Below, in pieces: positions 7,527 to 17,172 of a DNA stretch of 41,293 nt. The position numbers and the translations under genes are program-made. Each line of letters begins with the position of its first letter. The first letter of the stretch is position 1. The notes under the pieces were generated by a model that was given only the letters and a program-made list of their open reading frames with translations, made no database searches and had not been told where the DNA came from. The stretch covers positions 1 through 41,293 of the forward strand of contig NZ_FMXC01000020.1 of NCBI RefSeq assembly GCF_900103655.1. Direction: 5' to 3'. This DNA comes from Lactobacillus kefiranofaciens. GTDB taxonomy: Bacteria; Bacillota; Bacilli; Lactobacillales; Lactobacillaceae.

Positions 7527-9086
7527 TTACCCATCAAGTTCAACGCCTTGCAAATCTTTCATCTTGCTATAAACGTTGCCTCTTTGACTGGAATCAAATT
7601 CAAGCACTAACATATCGCCACCACGAATAACGGTTTGACCAGTTGGAATAATATCATCCCCATCACGGTGAATCATTCTAATCCGTGCATCTTTAGGCCA
7701 CTTAATTTCTGAGACTCGCTTATCGACCAGTTTACTGCTCTCATAGACCGGCAGAGTCATTTGATCGGCCTGCCCAGTATAGTTAGCCTTGCGGTCGCTA
7801 CTCGTATCCATAGCAGCTGCTAAAAGGCCATAGATCGGCTTACCGCCAAGCAGCTCATCTACCAAAAGCGCGATGAACGCTACAACGGCTAACGGCATCA
7901 AATGAAGCAGTGAACCTACCATTTCCGTAATTAAAGTAATGGCAGTAAATGGCGCACGAATAATGGCGGCGAAATAGCCCGCCATTGAAAAGATGACTAA
8001 GTTTACTACAAAACGTTGTGGCATCAACCCAATTCGGACCATAAATAGACCATAAGTTGCACCAATCAAGGCACCCATCGTTAAAATTGGCAGGAAAATA
8101 CCACTGGGCAAGCCTGAATCGTAAGCTACGATTGAGAAAACAATTCTCATTACATAGAAGAACGCTAACAGACCAACTAAGCCCCAACCAGTTTTAGTAA
8201 TCATGTGTGGCAAAGACAAGATCAAACGATTACCTGGACCCGTGATAATTGGCCAAAAATAAGCAATTGGAATCAAAATAGCTAATGGAATCAAGCCATG
8301 CAGCCAGCGAGGCAAAAAGGTGATCTTAGCATAAACTTTTTTCAAGCTAAATAAGCCAATCTTATAAAGGTGACCTAAGAGACCAAGGATAATGCCCAGA
8401 ATAATTAAGTGCCAGTAGAGCCCAATTGGAAAAGAGTAATTATATGGAATTGCTAACGCGTGATGAATCCCAAATAAATTAGAAACTACGAAGTTCGAAG
8501 CAATCGCACCTGCTAAGGCGTTCATCCAAACAAGTGGTGAGAAATTATGAAAGACTTCTTCAAGGACAAATAAAGCTCCACTTAAAGGCGCACCAAAAGC
8601 AGCAGACAAACCACTTGAAGCACCAGTAGCCAGCAAAATTCGCGAATTAAGTCGATCTTGCTTAAAGCCTTGACCTACACCTTGACCAATTGTTGAACCT
8701 AACTGCAGTGATGGTCCCTCTGGTCCTAAGAACAAGCCTGTACCAATTACCAGAATACCGCCAATTAATTTCCGCCACAAAATTGGCAGCCATTGTAAAT
8801 GCAGCTTTCCCTGCAGCTGCAGCTTTACTTCTGGAATACCAGAGCCACCAACATGAGGATATTGTTTAACAAAATAACCGGCAATTACGGCAACTGCAAT
8901 AAATCCTGCAATAATTGCAACAAACCATAATGGATTTTGATGAGCTAATTGGAACAGATATAACCAGAAGGCAGATGTCTTCTCAATTCCAAACCTAAAT
9001 AAACCGACAATTATACCAGTACAGATACCAACAACTAGTGCTTGTAAAAGCAGCTTAATGTTGGTTTTATTTCCCTCGTCTTTCAT
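7527..9086 (-). CDS. ClC-family chloride/proton antiporter with C-terminal RCK_C (TrkA_C) domain
   Basis: A 519-residue multi-spanning protein. ClC signatures are present: GSGIPEVK (81-88, chloride-coordinating Ser), GPEGP (121-125, gating Glu123), GIFLP in the second half, and KPIYG with the chloride-coordinating Tyr. The paired Glu in LEEVFHNF (176-177) matches the internal proton glutamate of bacterial exchangers, so a Cl-/H+ antiporter is more likely than a channel. The last 80 or so residues form a soluble domain (VSEIKWPKDARIRMIHRDGD...IRGGDMLVLEF) of the TrkA_C type, likely a regulatory ligand site. ATG start with a strong AGGGGGA ribosome site. Possible role in acid tolerance. Confidence 0.9.
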   Translation of the reverse strand: MKDEGNKTNIKLLLQALVVGICTGIIVGLFRFGIEKTSAFWLYLFQLAHQNPLWFVAIIAGFIAVAVIAGYFVKQYPHVGGSGIPEVKLQLQGKLHLQWLPILWRKLIGGILVIGTGLFLGPEGPSLQLGSTIGQGVGQGFKQDRLNSRILLATGASSGLSAAFGAPLSGALFVLEEVFHNFSPLVWMNALAGAIASNFVVSNLFGIHHALAIPYNYSFPIGLYWHLIILGIILGLLGHLYKIGLFSLKKVYAKITFLPRWLHGLIPLAILIPIAYFWPIITGPGNRLILSLPHMITKTGWGLVGLLAFFYVMRIVFSIVAYDSGLPSGIFLPILTMGALIGATYGLFMVRIGLMPQRFVVNLVIFSMAGYFAAIIRAPFTAITLITEMVGSLLHLMPLAVVAFIALLVDELLGGKPIYGLLAAAMDTSSDRKANYTGQADQMTLPVYESSKLVDKRVSEIKWPKDARIRMIHRDGDDIIPTGQTVIRGGDMLVLEFDSSQRGNVYSKMKDLQGVELDG

Positions 9087-9138
9087 AAAGTCCCCCTCTA
9101 CCTTAATTGAAAAACTGTGTCGCTATTTATTGTACACT

Positions 9139-9172
9139 AAAAAGCCAGCTAGAATTTACTCTAACTGACTTT
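9139..9172 (-). terminator. Terminator downstream of gnd
   Basis: On the minus strand, AAAGTCAGTTAGA pairs with TCTAGCTGGCTTT (plus positions 9160-9172 and 9141-9153) and is followed by TTTAG. It lies beyond the near-parS palindrome at 9177-9192. Confidence 0.75.
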
Positions 9173-9176
9173 ATTT

Positions 9177-9192
9177 AGTTTCATGTGAAACT
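9177..9192. promoter_or_regulatory. Near-parS palindrome, copy 1
   Basis: AGTTTCATGTGAAACT matches 13 of 16 positions of the Firmicute ParB site TGTTTCACGTGAAACA. The inner GTTTCATGTGAAAC is identical to the copy at 38563-38576. It lies 3 bp after the gnd stop, about 10 kb from oriC. ParB binding is inferred. Confidence 0.45.
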
Positions 9193-9194
9193 AA

Positions 9195-10598
9195 TTATTT
9201 CTCTTCATACCATTCAGTGTGGAAGACGCCTTCACGATCATTTCTCAGGTAAGTGTGAGCACCGAAGTAGTCACGTTGACCTTGGATCAAGTTAGCTGGC
9301 AAGTTTGGATTAAAGATTGATTCCAAATAGTTGAGAGCCGCACTTAAAGTTGGGGTTGGAACACCAGCTTTAGTAGCAAATTCAACTGACTTACGTAATG
9401 CTGGCAGATTCTTTTCCATTAAGTCGCGGAAGTAATCGTCTTGGAACAAGTTCATTAACTTGTCTCCCTTGTCATAAGCTTTTTCAATATCCTTCAACAT
9501 TGCGGAACGAATGATACAGCCAGCTTCCCAGTCTTGGGCAATGCCCTTGTATCTCAAGTCCCGCTTATATGCATCTGCAGCCATTGTCAATTGTTGGAAA
9601 CCTTGCGCATATGCGACAGCTTGAGCCAATTGTAAGGTCTTTTCAAATTCGTCAACCAAGTCATCAGGGATCTCGCCTTTATATTCAAACTTAGTTGGCT
9701 TAATGCCACTCTTAATTGCCAAATGAGCTTGCTTACTCATAAAACGTGCCATTACAGCTTCACCGACAACAGTTACTGGGGCACCAAGTACGACACCATC
9801 TTCCAGCATCCAGTTACCTGTATCCTTGTATGAAGCGACATTCAAAATGTGATCAATAATATGATCTGCAGTTAAGTCATCCTTTTGAGCCAAAACCTTT
9901 GAAGTAATTTCACTCAAGTAAGCCTCAACCTTGCCGTGGTTCCATTTATCGAAAATCTTGGACATCTCATCATTACTCTTATGTGCAACATCACGGAGCA
10001 AATTGTAAACTTCAGAAAATTCTTGCATGATACCATATTCGATACCATTATGAACCATCTTGACGTAGTGGCCTGCACCTTCTGGACCCATGTAGCTGAC
10101 ACATGGCTTGCCCTCAGTATTCTTAGCAGCAATTGCTTCAAGAATAGGAGCAACCTTATTATATGCTGGTTCATCACCACCTGGCATCAAGGCTGGACCA
10201 TTCAAGGCACCTTCTTCACCACCGGAAACACCCATGCCAATAAAGTGAATGCCATGTTTTTCCATTTCGTGGAAACGACGGTTAGTGTCGTGATAGTTTG
10301 AGTTACCGCCGTCGATCAAAATATCACCTTTATCCAAAAGTGGCAGCAACTTTTGTAAAGTTTGATCTACCGGATCACCAGCCATAATTTGGATCAAAAT
10401 TTTACGTGGCTTTTCCAGGGAATTAACAAATTCTTCCCAGCTGTAGCATGGTTTTAATTTATCATCTTCATATTTGGCAAAAGCATCCACTTCTGGCTTA
10501 TCAATTGAAAAACCAGAAACTGAGAAGCCATGGTTTCTAACGTTTAAAGCAAGGTTCTTACCCATGACGGACAAGCCAATAACGCCGAATTGTTGCAT
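9195..10598 (-). CDS. gnd: 6-phosphogluconate dehydrogenase, decarboxylating
   Basis: A 467-residue enzyme oxidising 6-phosphogluconate to ribulose 5-phosphate and CO2 with NADP+. Seen: the Rossmann start FGVIGLSVMGKNLA, the substrate loop MGVSGGEEGA, the catalytic Lys in YVKMVHNGIEY, and C-terminal IIRSAMLKDI plus the helix-rich dimer domain. The length is standard. An upstream in-frame TTG exists, but the ATG at MQQFGVIG has the GGAGGA ribosome site 9 nt before it, so that start was chosen. Own promoter and terminator; monocistronic. Confidence 0.97.
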   Translation of the reverse strand: MQQFGVIGLSVMGKNLALNVRNHGFSVSGFSIDKPEVDAFAKYEDDKLKPCYSWEEFVNSLEKPRKILIQIMAGDPVDQTLQKLLPLLDKGDILIDGGNSNYHDTNRRFHEMEKHGIHFIGMGVSGGEEGALNGPALMPGGDEPAYNKVAPILEAIAAKNTEGKPCVSYMGPEGAGHYVKMVHNGIEYGIMQEFSEVYNLLRDVAHKSNDEMSKIFDKWNHGKVEAYLSEITSKVLAQKDDLTADHIIDHILNVASYKDTGNWMLEDGVVLGAPVTVVGEAVMARFMSKQAHLAIKSGIKPTKFEYKGEIPDDLVDEFEKTLQLAQAVAYAQGFQQLTMAADAYKRDLRYKGIAQDWEAGCIIRSAMLKDIEKAYDKGDKLMNLFQDDYFRDLMEKNLPALRKSVEFATKAGVPTPTLSAALNYLESIFNPNLPANLIQGQRDYFGAHTYLRNDREGVFHTEWYEEK

Positions 10599-10637
10599 AT
10601 TTGTATATCCTCCATTAATCAAAATTCATCAAGTATT

Positions 10638-10667
10638 ATTATACGTTTTAGCACTAAAAAAAGCGAA
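10638..10667 (-). promoter_or_regulatory. Promoter of gnd
   Basis: Minus-strand -35 TTCGCT (10662-10667) and perfect -10 TATAAT (10638-10643) with an 18-bp spacer. The -35 lies in the distal arm of the upstream gene's terminator. Confidence 0.55.
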
Positions 10668-10686
10668 GCCAAACGGTTCCGCTTTT
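10660..10686 (-). terminator. Terminator of the secreted-protein gene
   Basis: On the minus strand, AAAGCGGAACC-GTTT-GGCTTCGCTTT forms an 11-bp stem with one mismatch and a wobble, followed by a T-run. Confidence 0.75.
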
Positions 10687-10747
10687 ATAATTTTATCTAA
10701 TAATCTTTTTGTTATTGGGCAAAAATGTTTCACATTACTTATTGTAG

Positions 10748-10767
10748 AATATTTCCCAGGAAATATT
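10748..10767. repeat. Palindrome AATATTTCC-CA-GGAAATATT, copy A
   Basis: Nine-base arms around CA, lying 4 bp beyond the stop codon of the secreted-protein gene. Nineteen of its bases recur identically, in the same orientation, at 11557-11575 on the other side of that gene. Confidence 0.75.
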
Positions 10768-10771
10768 ATTT

Positions 10772-11485
10772 TTATTGGTCTATTCCCCAAAGCAAGATAT
10801 TATATGCTAGTGGTAATGACAATTTAGTAATATAGCCATCTTTTTTAGCCTGTTTTAAAGATGCTAAAACAAACTTACGCTGTTGTCCTTTTAATTTCTT
10901 GGCTGCTTTAACAGCTAACTTAAAGTCACGCTTATTCCTTTTGATTCTAATATCTCTAGCTTTCTTAGAAACTTTTTGATTTTCATAAGTTGGAAATTGG
11001 GCAGTAGCTCTATTGCTTATCCTATTAAGCGGCTTAGTCACTCCTCTAAGTGCCTTGCTGTTAAAAGCATAGTATTTCATGCTAGGATTAGTAGTCCATG
11101 TGCTATATTTATTGTTTTTTGAAGTAATTAAATACAATAATGCACCATTATGACGCTTAGCGTATGCAATTCTAACTACTTTGAATCTAACGTTCTTAAC
11201 CTTTCGAGGACTGATAGTATTTTTGCTTCTAAATTCAGAATCTTTTAACATCTTTCGATAATTAGCTTTACCTAGAGAAATAGGTTGAGAATCTGAATTT
11301 ACAGTTACAACGTAGCCCCATTTGCTGAGACGAGGGATCTTTTTAATTGTTACAGCTTTATCAGCCTTAGCTGCAACTACCTTTGAACTGTTACTTGCAG
11401 CACTAACCGTTGTAGGAACGCTTGAAAACATAGCAATAGCTGAAGCTGCAGCAAGTAAACTTGTTAAAATTTTTCTAGACTTCAT
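10772..11485 (-). CDS. Secreted small basic protein, function unknown
   Basis: A 237-residue protein with a clear Sec signal peptide: basic start MKSRK, a hydrophobic core (about 8-28), and a likely cut after VSA (near residue 29). The mature part is very Lys/Arg-rich (for example KARDIRIKRNKRDFKLAVKAAKK in segments) with aromatic residues in the middle (STWTTNPSMKYYAF). There is no LPXTG, lipobox or membrane segment, so it is probably exported and held to the wall by charge. I recognise no enzymatic motif. It has its own terminator and is bracketed by two copies of one 19-base palindrome. SLP-associated or wall-binding proteins of lactobacilli are a possible comparison, unproven. Confidence 0.8.
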   Translation of the reverse strand: MKSRKILTSLLAAASAIAMFSSVPTTVSAASNSSKVVAAKADKAVTIKKIPRLSKWGYVVTVNSDSQPISLGKANYRKMLKDSEFRSKNTISPRKVKNVRFKVVRIAYAKRHNGALLYLITSKNNKYSTWTTNPSMKYYAFNSKALRGVTKPLNRISNRATAQFPTYENQKVSKKARDIRIKRNKRDFKLAVKAAKKLKGQQRKFVLASLKQAKKDGYITKLSLPLAYNILLWGIDQ

Positions 11486-11556
11486 AATATTTTGCCTCTT
11501 TAATTACAAGATTGCACACACTATTATGGATCAAATTTATAGAAATTCAAATTCTC

Positions 11557-11575
11557 ATATTTCCCAGGAAATATT
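11557..11575. repeat. Palindrome ATATTTCC-CA-GGAAATAT, copy B
   Basis: Identical to copy A over 19 bases. It lies 71 bp upstream of the secreted-protein start and 13 bp from the pox terminator stem, so it could be an operator of the secreted gene or one of a pair of flanking repeats. Confidence 0.75.
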
Positions 11576-11579
11576 GTCA

Positions 11580-11613
11580 AAAAAAAAGCGAGACATTCGT
11601 CTCGCTTTTTTTT
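11580..11613. terminator. Terminator of pox
   Basis: GCGAGAC (11588-11594) and GTCTCGC (11599-11605) form a 7-bp GC-rich stem with ATTC loop, extended by A-run and T-run on either side. It works for the minus-strand pox and looks bidirectional. Confidence 0.88.
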
Positions 11614-11628
11614 GATTACTCAACCAAA

Positions 11629-13445
11629 TTAGTGTTGTGAAGCACCGGAAACTGTATCAGGAGCTTCGTCTTCTTCTGGTTCTGATTCTTCATGTTGAGA
11701 TGCACCTGTTGCAGCATCAGCTTCTAAGCCGTACTTTTCGGCAAAGTAGCTGAATGGCTTCAAGTCTTCGGCTTGATACTTCTTGACGAAGGCTGGATCG
11801 TCAAGTGAGTTCAATTCAGTTGAGTAAGGCATTTCATGGGTGTACTTAATATCGATTAACATTGGGCCATCCATCTTCTTGAATTCGTTAACTGCTTCTT
11901 CGAATTCTTTCTTAGTGCGTACAGTAACGCCCTTCACGTTCATACCTTCAGCAACCTTAGCCCAGTCGTTGTCAGGGATAATAACGCCTGATAATGGTTG
12001 GTTAGATTCATCCTCTTGTTCTGCTTGAATGAAACCTAATGTTTCATTAGTGAAGATAATGTTCAAAACATGCATGTTGTAGCGTGCCATCGTGCCATAG
12101 TGAGCAATTCTTGGTTCATCATAGCAAAGCCACCATCACCAGCTAATTGCCATACTTCACGGTCTGGGTAAACAGTTGCAGCCATTAAGGCAGCTGGAGC
12201 ACCGTAGCCCATTGTTGCGTGCAAGCCTGAAGTAGTCCACTTTTGATCGTCATGCAAGTTCAAAAGACGACATGAGTCAACGTTAACGTTACCAACATCG
12301 ATTGCAAAGATAGCATTGTCGTCAGCCTTCTTGTTGATTACATCCCAGATTGGCTCTGGACGTACAGGCATTTCATCTGAATTCTTAAAGCTATCTTGCC
12401 AAGCATCCCAATTCTCACGGTCTGCAATAGCAGCCTTGTAAAGTGGTGATTCGCTTCTAGTTTCACCAGCGTCAATAATTGCTCTCAATGCCTTCTTAGC
12501 ATCAGCTAACATTGATACATCAGTTGAGTGACGCTTGCCAAACTTAGCTGGATCAACATCAATTTGAATTACCTTGGCATCCTTAGGGAACCATAATACT
12601 GAGAATGGTGAGTTATTGCCAACCCAAACAACTAAGTCAGTTGCACCTTGAACTTCTTGTGCAGCCTTTGGCCCAAGACGACCGATGGTACCCATGTATG
12701 CTGGGAACTTATCTTCTACGATACCTTTGCCTAAGTATGATGACATAATTGGAGTCTTGAATTTTTCAGCAAATTCCTTAACTTCATCACCGGCATCTTT
12801 AGCACCTAAACCAATGTACATGGTTGGGTTCTTAGCTTCCTTCAAAAGCTTAACAGCTTCATCAACTGAAGTCTTAGTTGGTGCTGGGTAATTTGCTTCT
12901 GGATGAGCGTCTTTGTTAACACGGAAGTTGTCATCAATCTTTTGCCAGCCGTAATCCTTAGGAATGATAATTACTGCAGGGCCCTTGCGTGCATAAGCTT
13001 GACGAATAGCTTCATCAGTTAAAATAGGAATTTGATCAGCTGTCTTAGCTTGACGGCACCATACGCTAGCGTTCAAGAACCACTTGTCTTCGTCAAAGGC
13101 TTGGAAGAAGTCGATATCTTGTCTGCTGGTTGGAACGTTGGCTACGATTGCTACCATTGGAGTCTTGTCATATTTAGCATCGTACAAACCGTTGAATAAG
13201 TGAGCGGCACCAGGACCTGCTGAACCAAAACATACACCTAATTTACCTGTGATCTTGTATTCTGAGGCTGCGGCAAGTGCGCCAGCTTCTTCGTGACGAA
13301 CTTCGATGAACTTCATCTTATCTCTAAAGTCATAGATGGCGTTCATACTTGAGTCGAATGAACCACCTGGAAAACCATAGATATGATCAATTCCCCAATC
13401 ATAAATAACTTTAAGCATTGCATCAGAACCATTAATTTTTGTCAT
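11629..13445 (-). pseudogene. pox: Pyruvate oxidase (ThDP/FAD enzyme), frameshifted by an 8-bp tandem duplication
   Basis: Two frames, 13445-12063 and 12090-11629, together make a pyruvate oxidase of about 600 residues. It converts pyruvate, phosphate and O2 to acetyl phosphate, CO2 and H2O2. Seen: the N-terminal ThDP domain with the catalytic Glu in VRHEEAGALAAA, the central FAD/DHS-like domain, and the ThDP motif GDGGFAMMNQELL. The 8-mer CGTGCCAT is duplicated at 12083-12090 and 12091-12098; removing one copy restores ...LLTMARYNMHVLNIIFTN. The C-terminus has an acidic tail with GASQH twice. The start is ATG with GGAGA. Loss may be real, phase-variable or an assembly error. The promoter carries a cre-like site. 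Confidence 0.88.
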
Positions 13446-13528
13446 TTTATGTGCATCTCCTTAAATTTCATTGCTTTCATAATGTATTAAACCACACTTT
13501 TTCACAATTGCAAATCGCCAAAATGCGC

Positions 13529-13559
13529 ATTATATCAAATATGAAAGCGTTTTTGTTAA
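13529..13559 (-). promoter_or_regulatory. pox promoter with an embedded cre-like (CcpA) site
   Basis: Minus-strand -10 TATAAT (13529-13534) and -35 TTAACA (13554-13559), with a long 19-bp spacer. TGAAAGCGTTTTTG (13542-13555) matches the cre consensus TGWNANCGNTNWCA at 12 of 14 positions and fills the spacer, which would allow catabolite repression. Confidence 0.55.
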
Positions 13560-13606
13560 AATACTCATTTCACAAAGTAAGATAAATTATCACTTATATC
13601 CGGCTA

Positions 13607-13630
13607 ATTGTGAGCGTTTTACATTGTGAG
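13607..13630. promoter_or_regulatory. Direct repeat ATTGTGAG and second cre-like site upstream of pox
   Basis: ATTGTGAG occurs at 13607-13614 and 13623-13630 (period 16). TGTGAGCGTTTTAC (13609-13622) is a second 12/14 cre-like match. TTCACAA half-sites occur nearby (13501-13507 and 13569-13575). The rest of this intergenic stretch (13446-13773) is AT-rich and holds only the promoter and the mnmG terminator. Confidence 0.35.
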
Positions 13631-13732
13631 TACATGCACATTATTATACTAAAGTTTAATAATTTTATATATATTTATGATTGCTTATAGCTAAAAAATA
13701 AATAAAAAAATTTATTTTCTAACCCATACAAA

Positions 13733-13767
13733 AAAGAACACAGCCTACCTAGCAAGTCGTGCTCTTT
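13733..13767 (-). terminator. Terminator of the mnmE-mnmG operon
   Basis: On the minus strand, AAAGAGCACG (plus 13758-13767) pairs with TGTGTTCTTT (plus 13733-13742) with two wobbles, followed by TTTTGT. Confidence 0.7.
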
Positions 13768-13773
13768 AATACA

Positions 13774-15672
13774 TTATTTCTTAATCTTGGAATAGCGTCC
13801 GTTTTGGATATAGACGCTTAAAATTGCCAGATCAGCTGGGTTTACCCCAGAAATACGTTCTGCTTGAGCTAAAGTTTCAGGACGAATCTTTTCAAACTTT
13901 TGTCGTGCCTCTGTGGCCAAACCCTCGATCATCTCATAATCAATATCTGCTGGGATCTTCTTGGCTTCTTGACGCTTCAAGCGAGCAATTCTGGTCTTCT
14001 CTTTTTCAATATAGCCTGCATACTTAATGCCAATTTCCACTTGCTCTCTGACGTAGCGATCACCAGCAACTTTTTCACCAGTTAAACGCTCAATATCTGC
14101 AATCTTAACGTGCGGACGACAGAGGAAAACGTCAGCCTTCACCCCGGCCTTCATTGGTTCTTGACCAATGCTTTCAAGATAATGTTGAACATCATCGGTT
14201 AAGTGAACAGTAATCTCATGCAATCTAGCTTTAGCATCCCTAATGGCCTGTTTCTTTTCTTCGAACTTCTTGTAACGTTCATCAGAAATTAGGCCCAGCT
14301 GGTGGCCATATTCAGTTAAACGCAAGTCCGCGTTATCATGCCGCAAAATCAAACGATATTCAGCCCGACTAGTCAACAAACGGTATGGCTCATTAGTACC
14401 TTTAGTTACCAAGTCATCGATTAATACGCCAATATAAGCGTCATTTCTTCCTAAAGTAAAGCCCGGCTTGCTTTGTGCACTTAATGCCGCGTTAATGCCA
14501 GCAATTAAGCCTTGGCCTGCAGCTTCTTCATAACCTGAGGTCCCGTTCATTTGACCAGCAGTAAATAAGTGCTTAATCTTCTTAGTTTCCAAAGTGTGCT
14601 TCAATTGCCAAGGCTCTATTACATCGTACTCAATCGCATAGCCTGGGCGCATCAATTCGGCATGCTCAAGTCCAGCCACTGAGTGAACCATCTTCAACTG
14701 GATCTCTTCTGGCATCGAAGTAGAGAAGTCGCCTACATAGACTTCCTTGGTAGTCTTGCCTTCTGGTTCAAGGAAAATCTGATGGCGGTTCTTATCAGCA
14801 AACCGCACTACCTTATCTTCAATTGATGGGCAATAACGTGGACCTACGCCCTTGATAATTCCACTAAACATTGGTGCACGATCAAGATTGTCTCTAATAA
14901 TTTCGTGCGTAGTTGGATTAGTGTAGGTCATCCAGCAAGAAATTTGATGCTTTAAATAGTCTTCATCTTTACTCTCATATGAGAAATGACGCGGAGTCTT
15001 ATCACCAGGCTCCTCTTCAGTCTTAGAATAGTCAACCGTATTACCGTTAACCCGTGGAGGCGTACCCGTCTTAAAACGACGTAGTTTAAAACCAAGCTTC
15101 TCCAAATTTTCTGACAATTTAATTGAAGGAGTAGTGTTATTAGGACCTGAAGAATAAGTTAGTTCCCCAATAATAATCTTGCCGCGTGCGGCCGTACCAG
15201 TGGTTAAAACCACGCTTTTAGCATGATATTTTGCTCCAGTATTGGTAATTACGCCTTTGCAGACGCCGTCTTCTACTACCAATTGATCTACAATCGCCTG
15301 ACGCAAGGTTAAGTTAGGTGTATTTTCAATAGTGTCCTTCATATGCTCATGATATTGCCACTTATCAGCCTGTGCCCGCAAAGCTCGAACTGCTGGACCC
15401 TTACCCGTATTAAGCATTCTCATCTGAATATAGGTAGCGTCAATGTTTTTACCCATTTGGCCACCCAAAGCATCAATTTCACGGACTACCGTCCCCTTAG
15501 CTGGCCCACCTACAGAAGGGTTACATGGCATGAAGGCCACCATATCAAGGCCAATTGTTACTAATAATGTCTTTTGACCCATGTGGGCACTAGCTAATGC
15601 TGCTTCACAGCCAGCATGACCAGCTCCTACGACAATTACATCATACTCATTTGAATCATATGTCTTAATCAT
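13774..15672 (-). CDS. mnmG: tRNA uridine-5-carboxymethylaminomethyl modification enzyme MnmG (GidA)
   Basis: A 632-residue FAD enzyme that, with MnmE, installs the cmnm5 group on wobble U34 of several tRNAs. Seen: the N-terminal dinucleotide motif [14 protein letters not shown], the conserved MPCNPSVGG substrate/FAD region, the TGTAARGKI stretch, YCPSIEDKV, and [20 protein letters not shown] near the second FAD contact. The C-terminal helical domain for MnmE/tRNA contact is complete. ATG start with an AGGA site. It begins 7 bp after the mnmE stop and is the last gene of the operon. Confidence 0.97.
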   Translation of the reverse strand: MIKTYDSNEYDVIVVGAGHAGCEAALASAHMGQKTLLVTIGLDMVAFMPCNPSVGGPAKGTVVREIDALGGQMGKNIDATYIQMRMLNTGKGPAVRALRAQADKWQYHEHMKDTIENTPNLTLRQAIVDQLVVEDGVCKGVITNTGAKYHAKSVVLTTGTAARGKIIIGELTYSSGPNNTTPSIKLSENLEKLGFKLRRFKTGTPPRVNGNTVDYSKTEEEPGDKTPRHFSYESKDEDYLKHQISCWMTYTNPTTHEIIRDNLDRAPMFSGIIKGVGPRYCPSIEDKVVRFADKNRHQIFLEPEGKTTKEVYVGDFSTSMPEEIQLKMVHSVAGLEHAELMRPGYAIEYDVIEPWQLKHTLETKKIKHLFTAGQMNGTSGYEEAAGQGLIAGINAALSAQSKPGFTLGRNDAYIGVLIDDLVTKGTNEPYRLLTSRAEYRLILRHDNADLRLTEYGHQLGLISDERYKKFEEKKQAIRDAKARLHEITVHLTDDVQHYLESIGQEPMKAGVKADVFLCRPHVKIADIERLTGEKVAGDRYVREQVEIGIKYAGYIEKEKTRIARLKRQEAKKIPADIDYEMIEGLATEARQKFEKIRPETLAQAERISGVNPADLAILSVYIQNGRYSKIKK

Positions 15673-15679
15673 TTCTATC

Positions 15680-17065
15680 CTACTTTCCTAAACAGAATTG
15701 GCTGAATAATTGCGTTACTAACTCATCAGGAGCACTTTCACCAGTGATCTCGCCTAAGGTATCCCATGCTCCAGTAAAATCAATCTGCGCAATATCCACC
15801 GGCACGCCATCATCAACGGCTTTAACTACATCCTGTAGCTCTTTTTTGGCCTTGCTCAAAAGGGATGCTTGCCGTTGATTGGTAACCATAATCTGATCAT
15901 TGGAATTTTCGATTCCAGCAAAGAACAACTTATTGATCAATTCTTCAAGCTGATCAAGATTCTGCTCCTTTAAAATTGAGGTCGAAATAACATCACTGCC
16001 AGTTAATTTCTTCATGTGCTCTGCTGTTATTTTTTGCCCTAAATCGGACTTATTCAAGATAATGATCCGCTTCTTTGACTTGGTTTCTTCGAGCAAAGCC
16101 CTGTCTTCAGTAGTTAAGTCCTGACTAGCATCAATCAACAAAAGGACCAAATCAGCACGTTCAAGCGCTTTTTTAGAACGCTCTACCCCAATTTTTTCTA
16201 CTTTATCATCCGTATGGTGAATACCAGCCGTATCAATCAGTTCTAGAGGTACGCCTTTTACAGATACATATTCTTCCAAGGTGTCACGCGTAGTTCCAGC
16301 GACATCGGTTACAATTGCTTTATCACTTTGCGTTAAATAATTAAGCAAGGATGATTTTCCCACATTTGGTCGACCTACGATTGCAGTAGCCAAGCCATTT
16401 CGCAAGATTTTACCTTCTTGAGCCGTTTTTAATAAATGGTCAATTTTCTTAATTACCGAATTTGCAGTATCCGCCATTTGCTTGGCTGTGACAGTGTCGG
16501 CATCGTATTCCGGATAATCAATATTAACCTCAACATTAGCTAAAGTATTCAAGATTTCTTGCCGCATTGCCTTAATCTTATGTAACAGACCACCTGCTAG
16601 TTGACCAACAGCTACTTGACGCGCCTTGTCTGTCTTAGCACGCACAATATCCATCACACTCTCTGCCTGAGTTAAATCAATTCGACCATTAACAAAGGCA
16701 CGTTTAGTAAATTCCCCTGGATCTGCCATTCGCGCGCCGTGACTTAACAGCAACTGCAAAATATGATTCGTAACTACGATACCACCGTGGCAGTTGATCT
16801 CAACAATATCTTCGCGCGTAAAAGTTTTAGGTGCGCACAGCACTGTAACCATTGCTTCATCAATAGTTTTACCAGTATCAGGGTCAATAATATGACCGTA
16901 ATGAATCGTATGTGTTGGCACCTTGCTTAAATCTGCACCTTTAAAAACCTCATTAGCAATCTTAACCGCATCTTCACCGGACATTCGTACAATAGAAATT
17001 CCGCCTTCACCAATAGGTGTAGAAATTGCGGCAATGGTATCGAATTCTGTTAAAGTTTGAGCCAT
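15680..17065 (-). CDS. mnmE: tRNA modification GTPase MnmE (TrmE)
   Basis: A 461-residue GTPase partner of MnmG. Domains in order: an N-terminal THF/formyl-binding dimerisation domain (about 1-115), a helical domain, and an inserted G domain with GRPNVGKSS (P-loop), DVAGTTRDT (G2/switch I), DTAG (G3) and NKSD (G4). The C-terminus is FSQFCLGK, carrying the invariant CxGK. An in-frame TTG lies six codons upstream, but [10 protein letters not shown] has the AAGGGA site before it and gives the usual length. Co-directional with mnmG and separated from yidC by a terminator. Confidence 0.97.
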   Translation of the reverse strand: MAQTLTEFDTIAAISTPIGEGGISIVRMSGEDAVKIANEVFKGADLSKVPTHTIHYGHIIDPDTGKTIDEAMVTVLCAPKTFTREDIVEINCHGGIVVTNHILQLLLSHGARMADPGEFTKRAFVNGRIDLTQAESVMDIVRAKTDKARQVAVGQLAGGLLHKIKAMRQEILNTLANVEVNIDYPEYDADTVTAKQMADTANSVIKKIDHLLKTAQEGKILRNGLATAIVGRPNVGKSSLLNYLTQSDKAIVTDVAGTTRDTLEEYVSVKGVPLELIDTAGIHHTDDKVEKIGVERSKKALERADLVLLLIDASQDLTTEDRALLEETKSKKRIIILNKSDLGQKITAEHMKKLTGSDVISTSILKEQNLDQLEELINKLFFAGIENSNDQIMVTNQRQASLLSKAKKELQDVVKAVDDGVPVDIAQIDFTGAWDTLGEITGESAPDELVTQLFSQFCLGK

Positions 17066-17088
17066 AATTTTCCCTTTTTTCAATAAAA

Positions 17089-17135
17089 AAAGCGCATTAT
17101 CCTACCACGAATAATCATGATGGATAAAGCACTTT
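17089..17135 (-). terminator. Terminator downstream of yidC
   Basis: On the minus strand, AAAGTGCTTTATCC (plus 17122-17135) pairs with GGATAATGCGCTTT (plus 17089-17102) with one mismatch and a 19-nt loop, followed by a T-run. Confidence 0.75.
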
Positions 17136-17172
17136 GACTACTTTATCTAAAAATCATTTTAGATTTATATTC

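Noticed and set aside
11322..11615. Plus-strand frame opposite the secreted-protein signal region
   Set aside because: Antisense to a clear signal peptide; no family or ribosome support.
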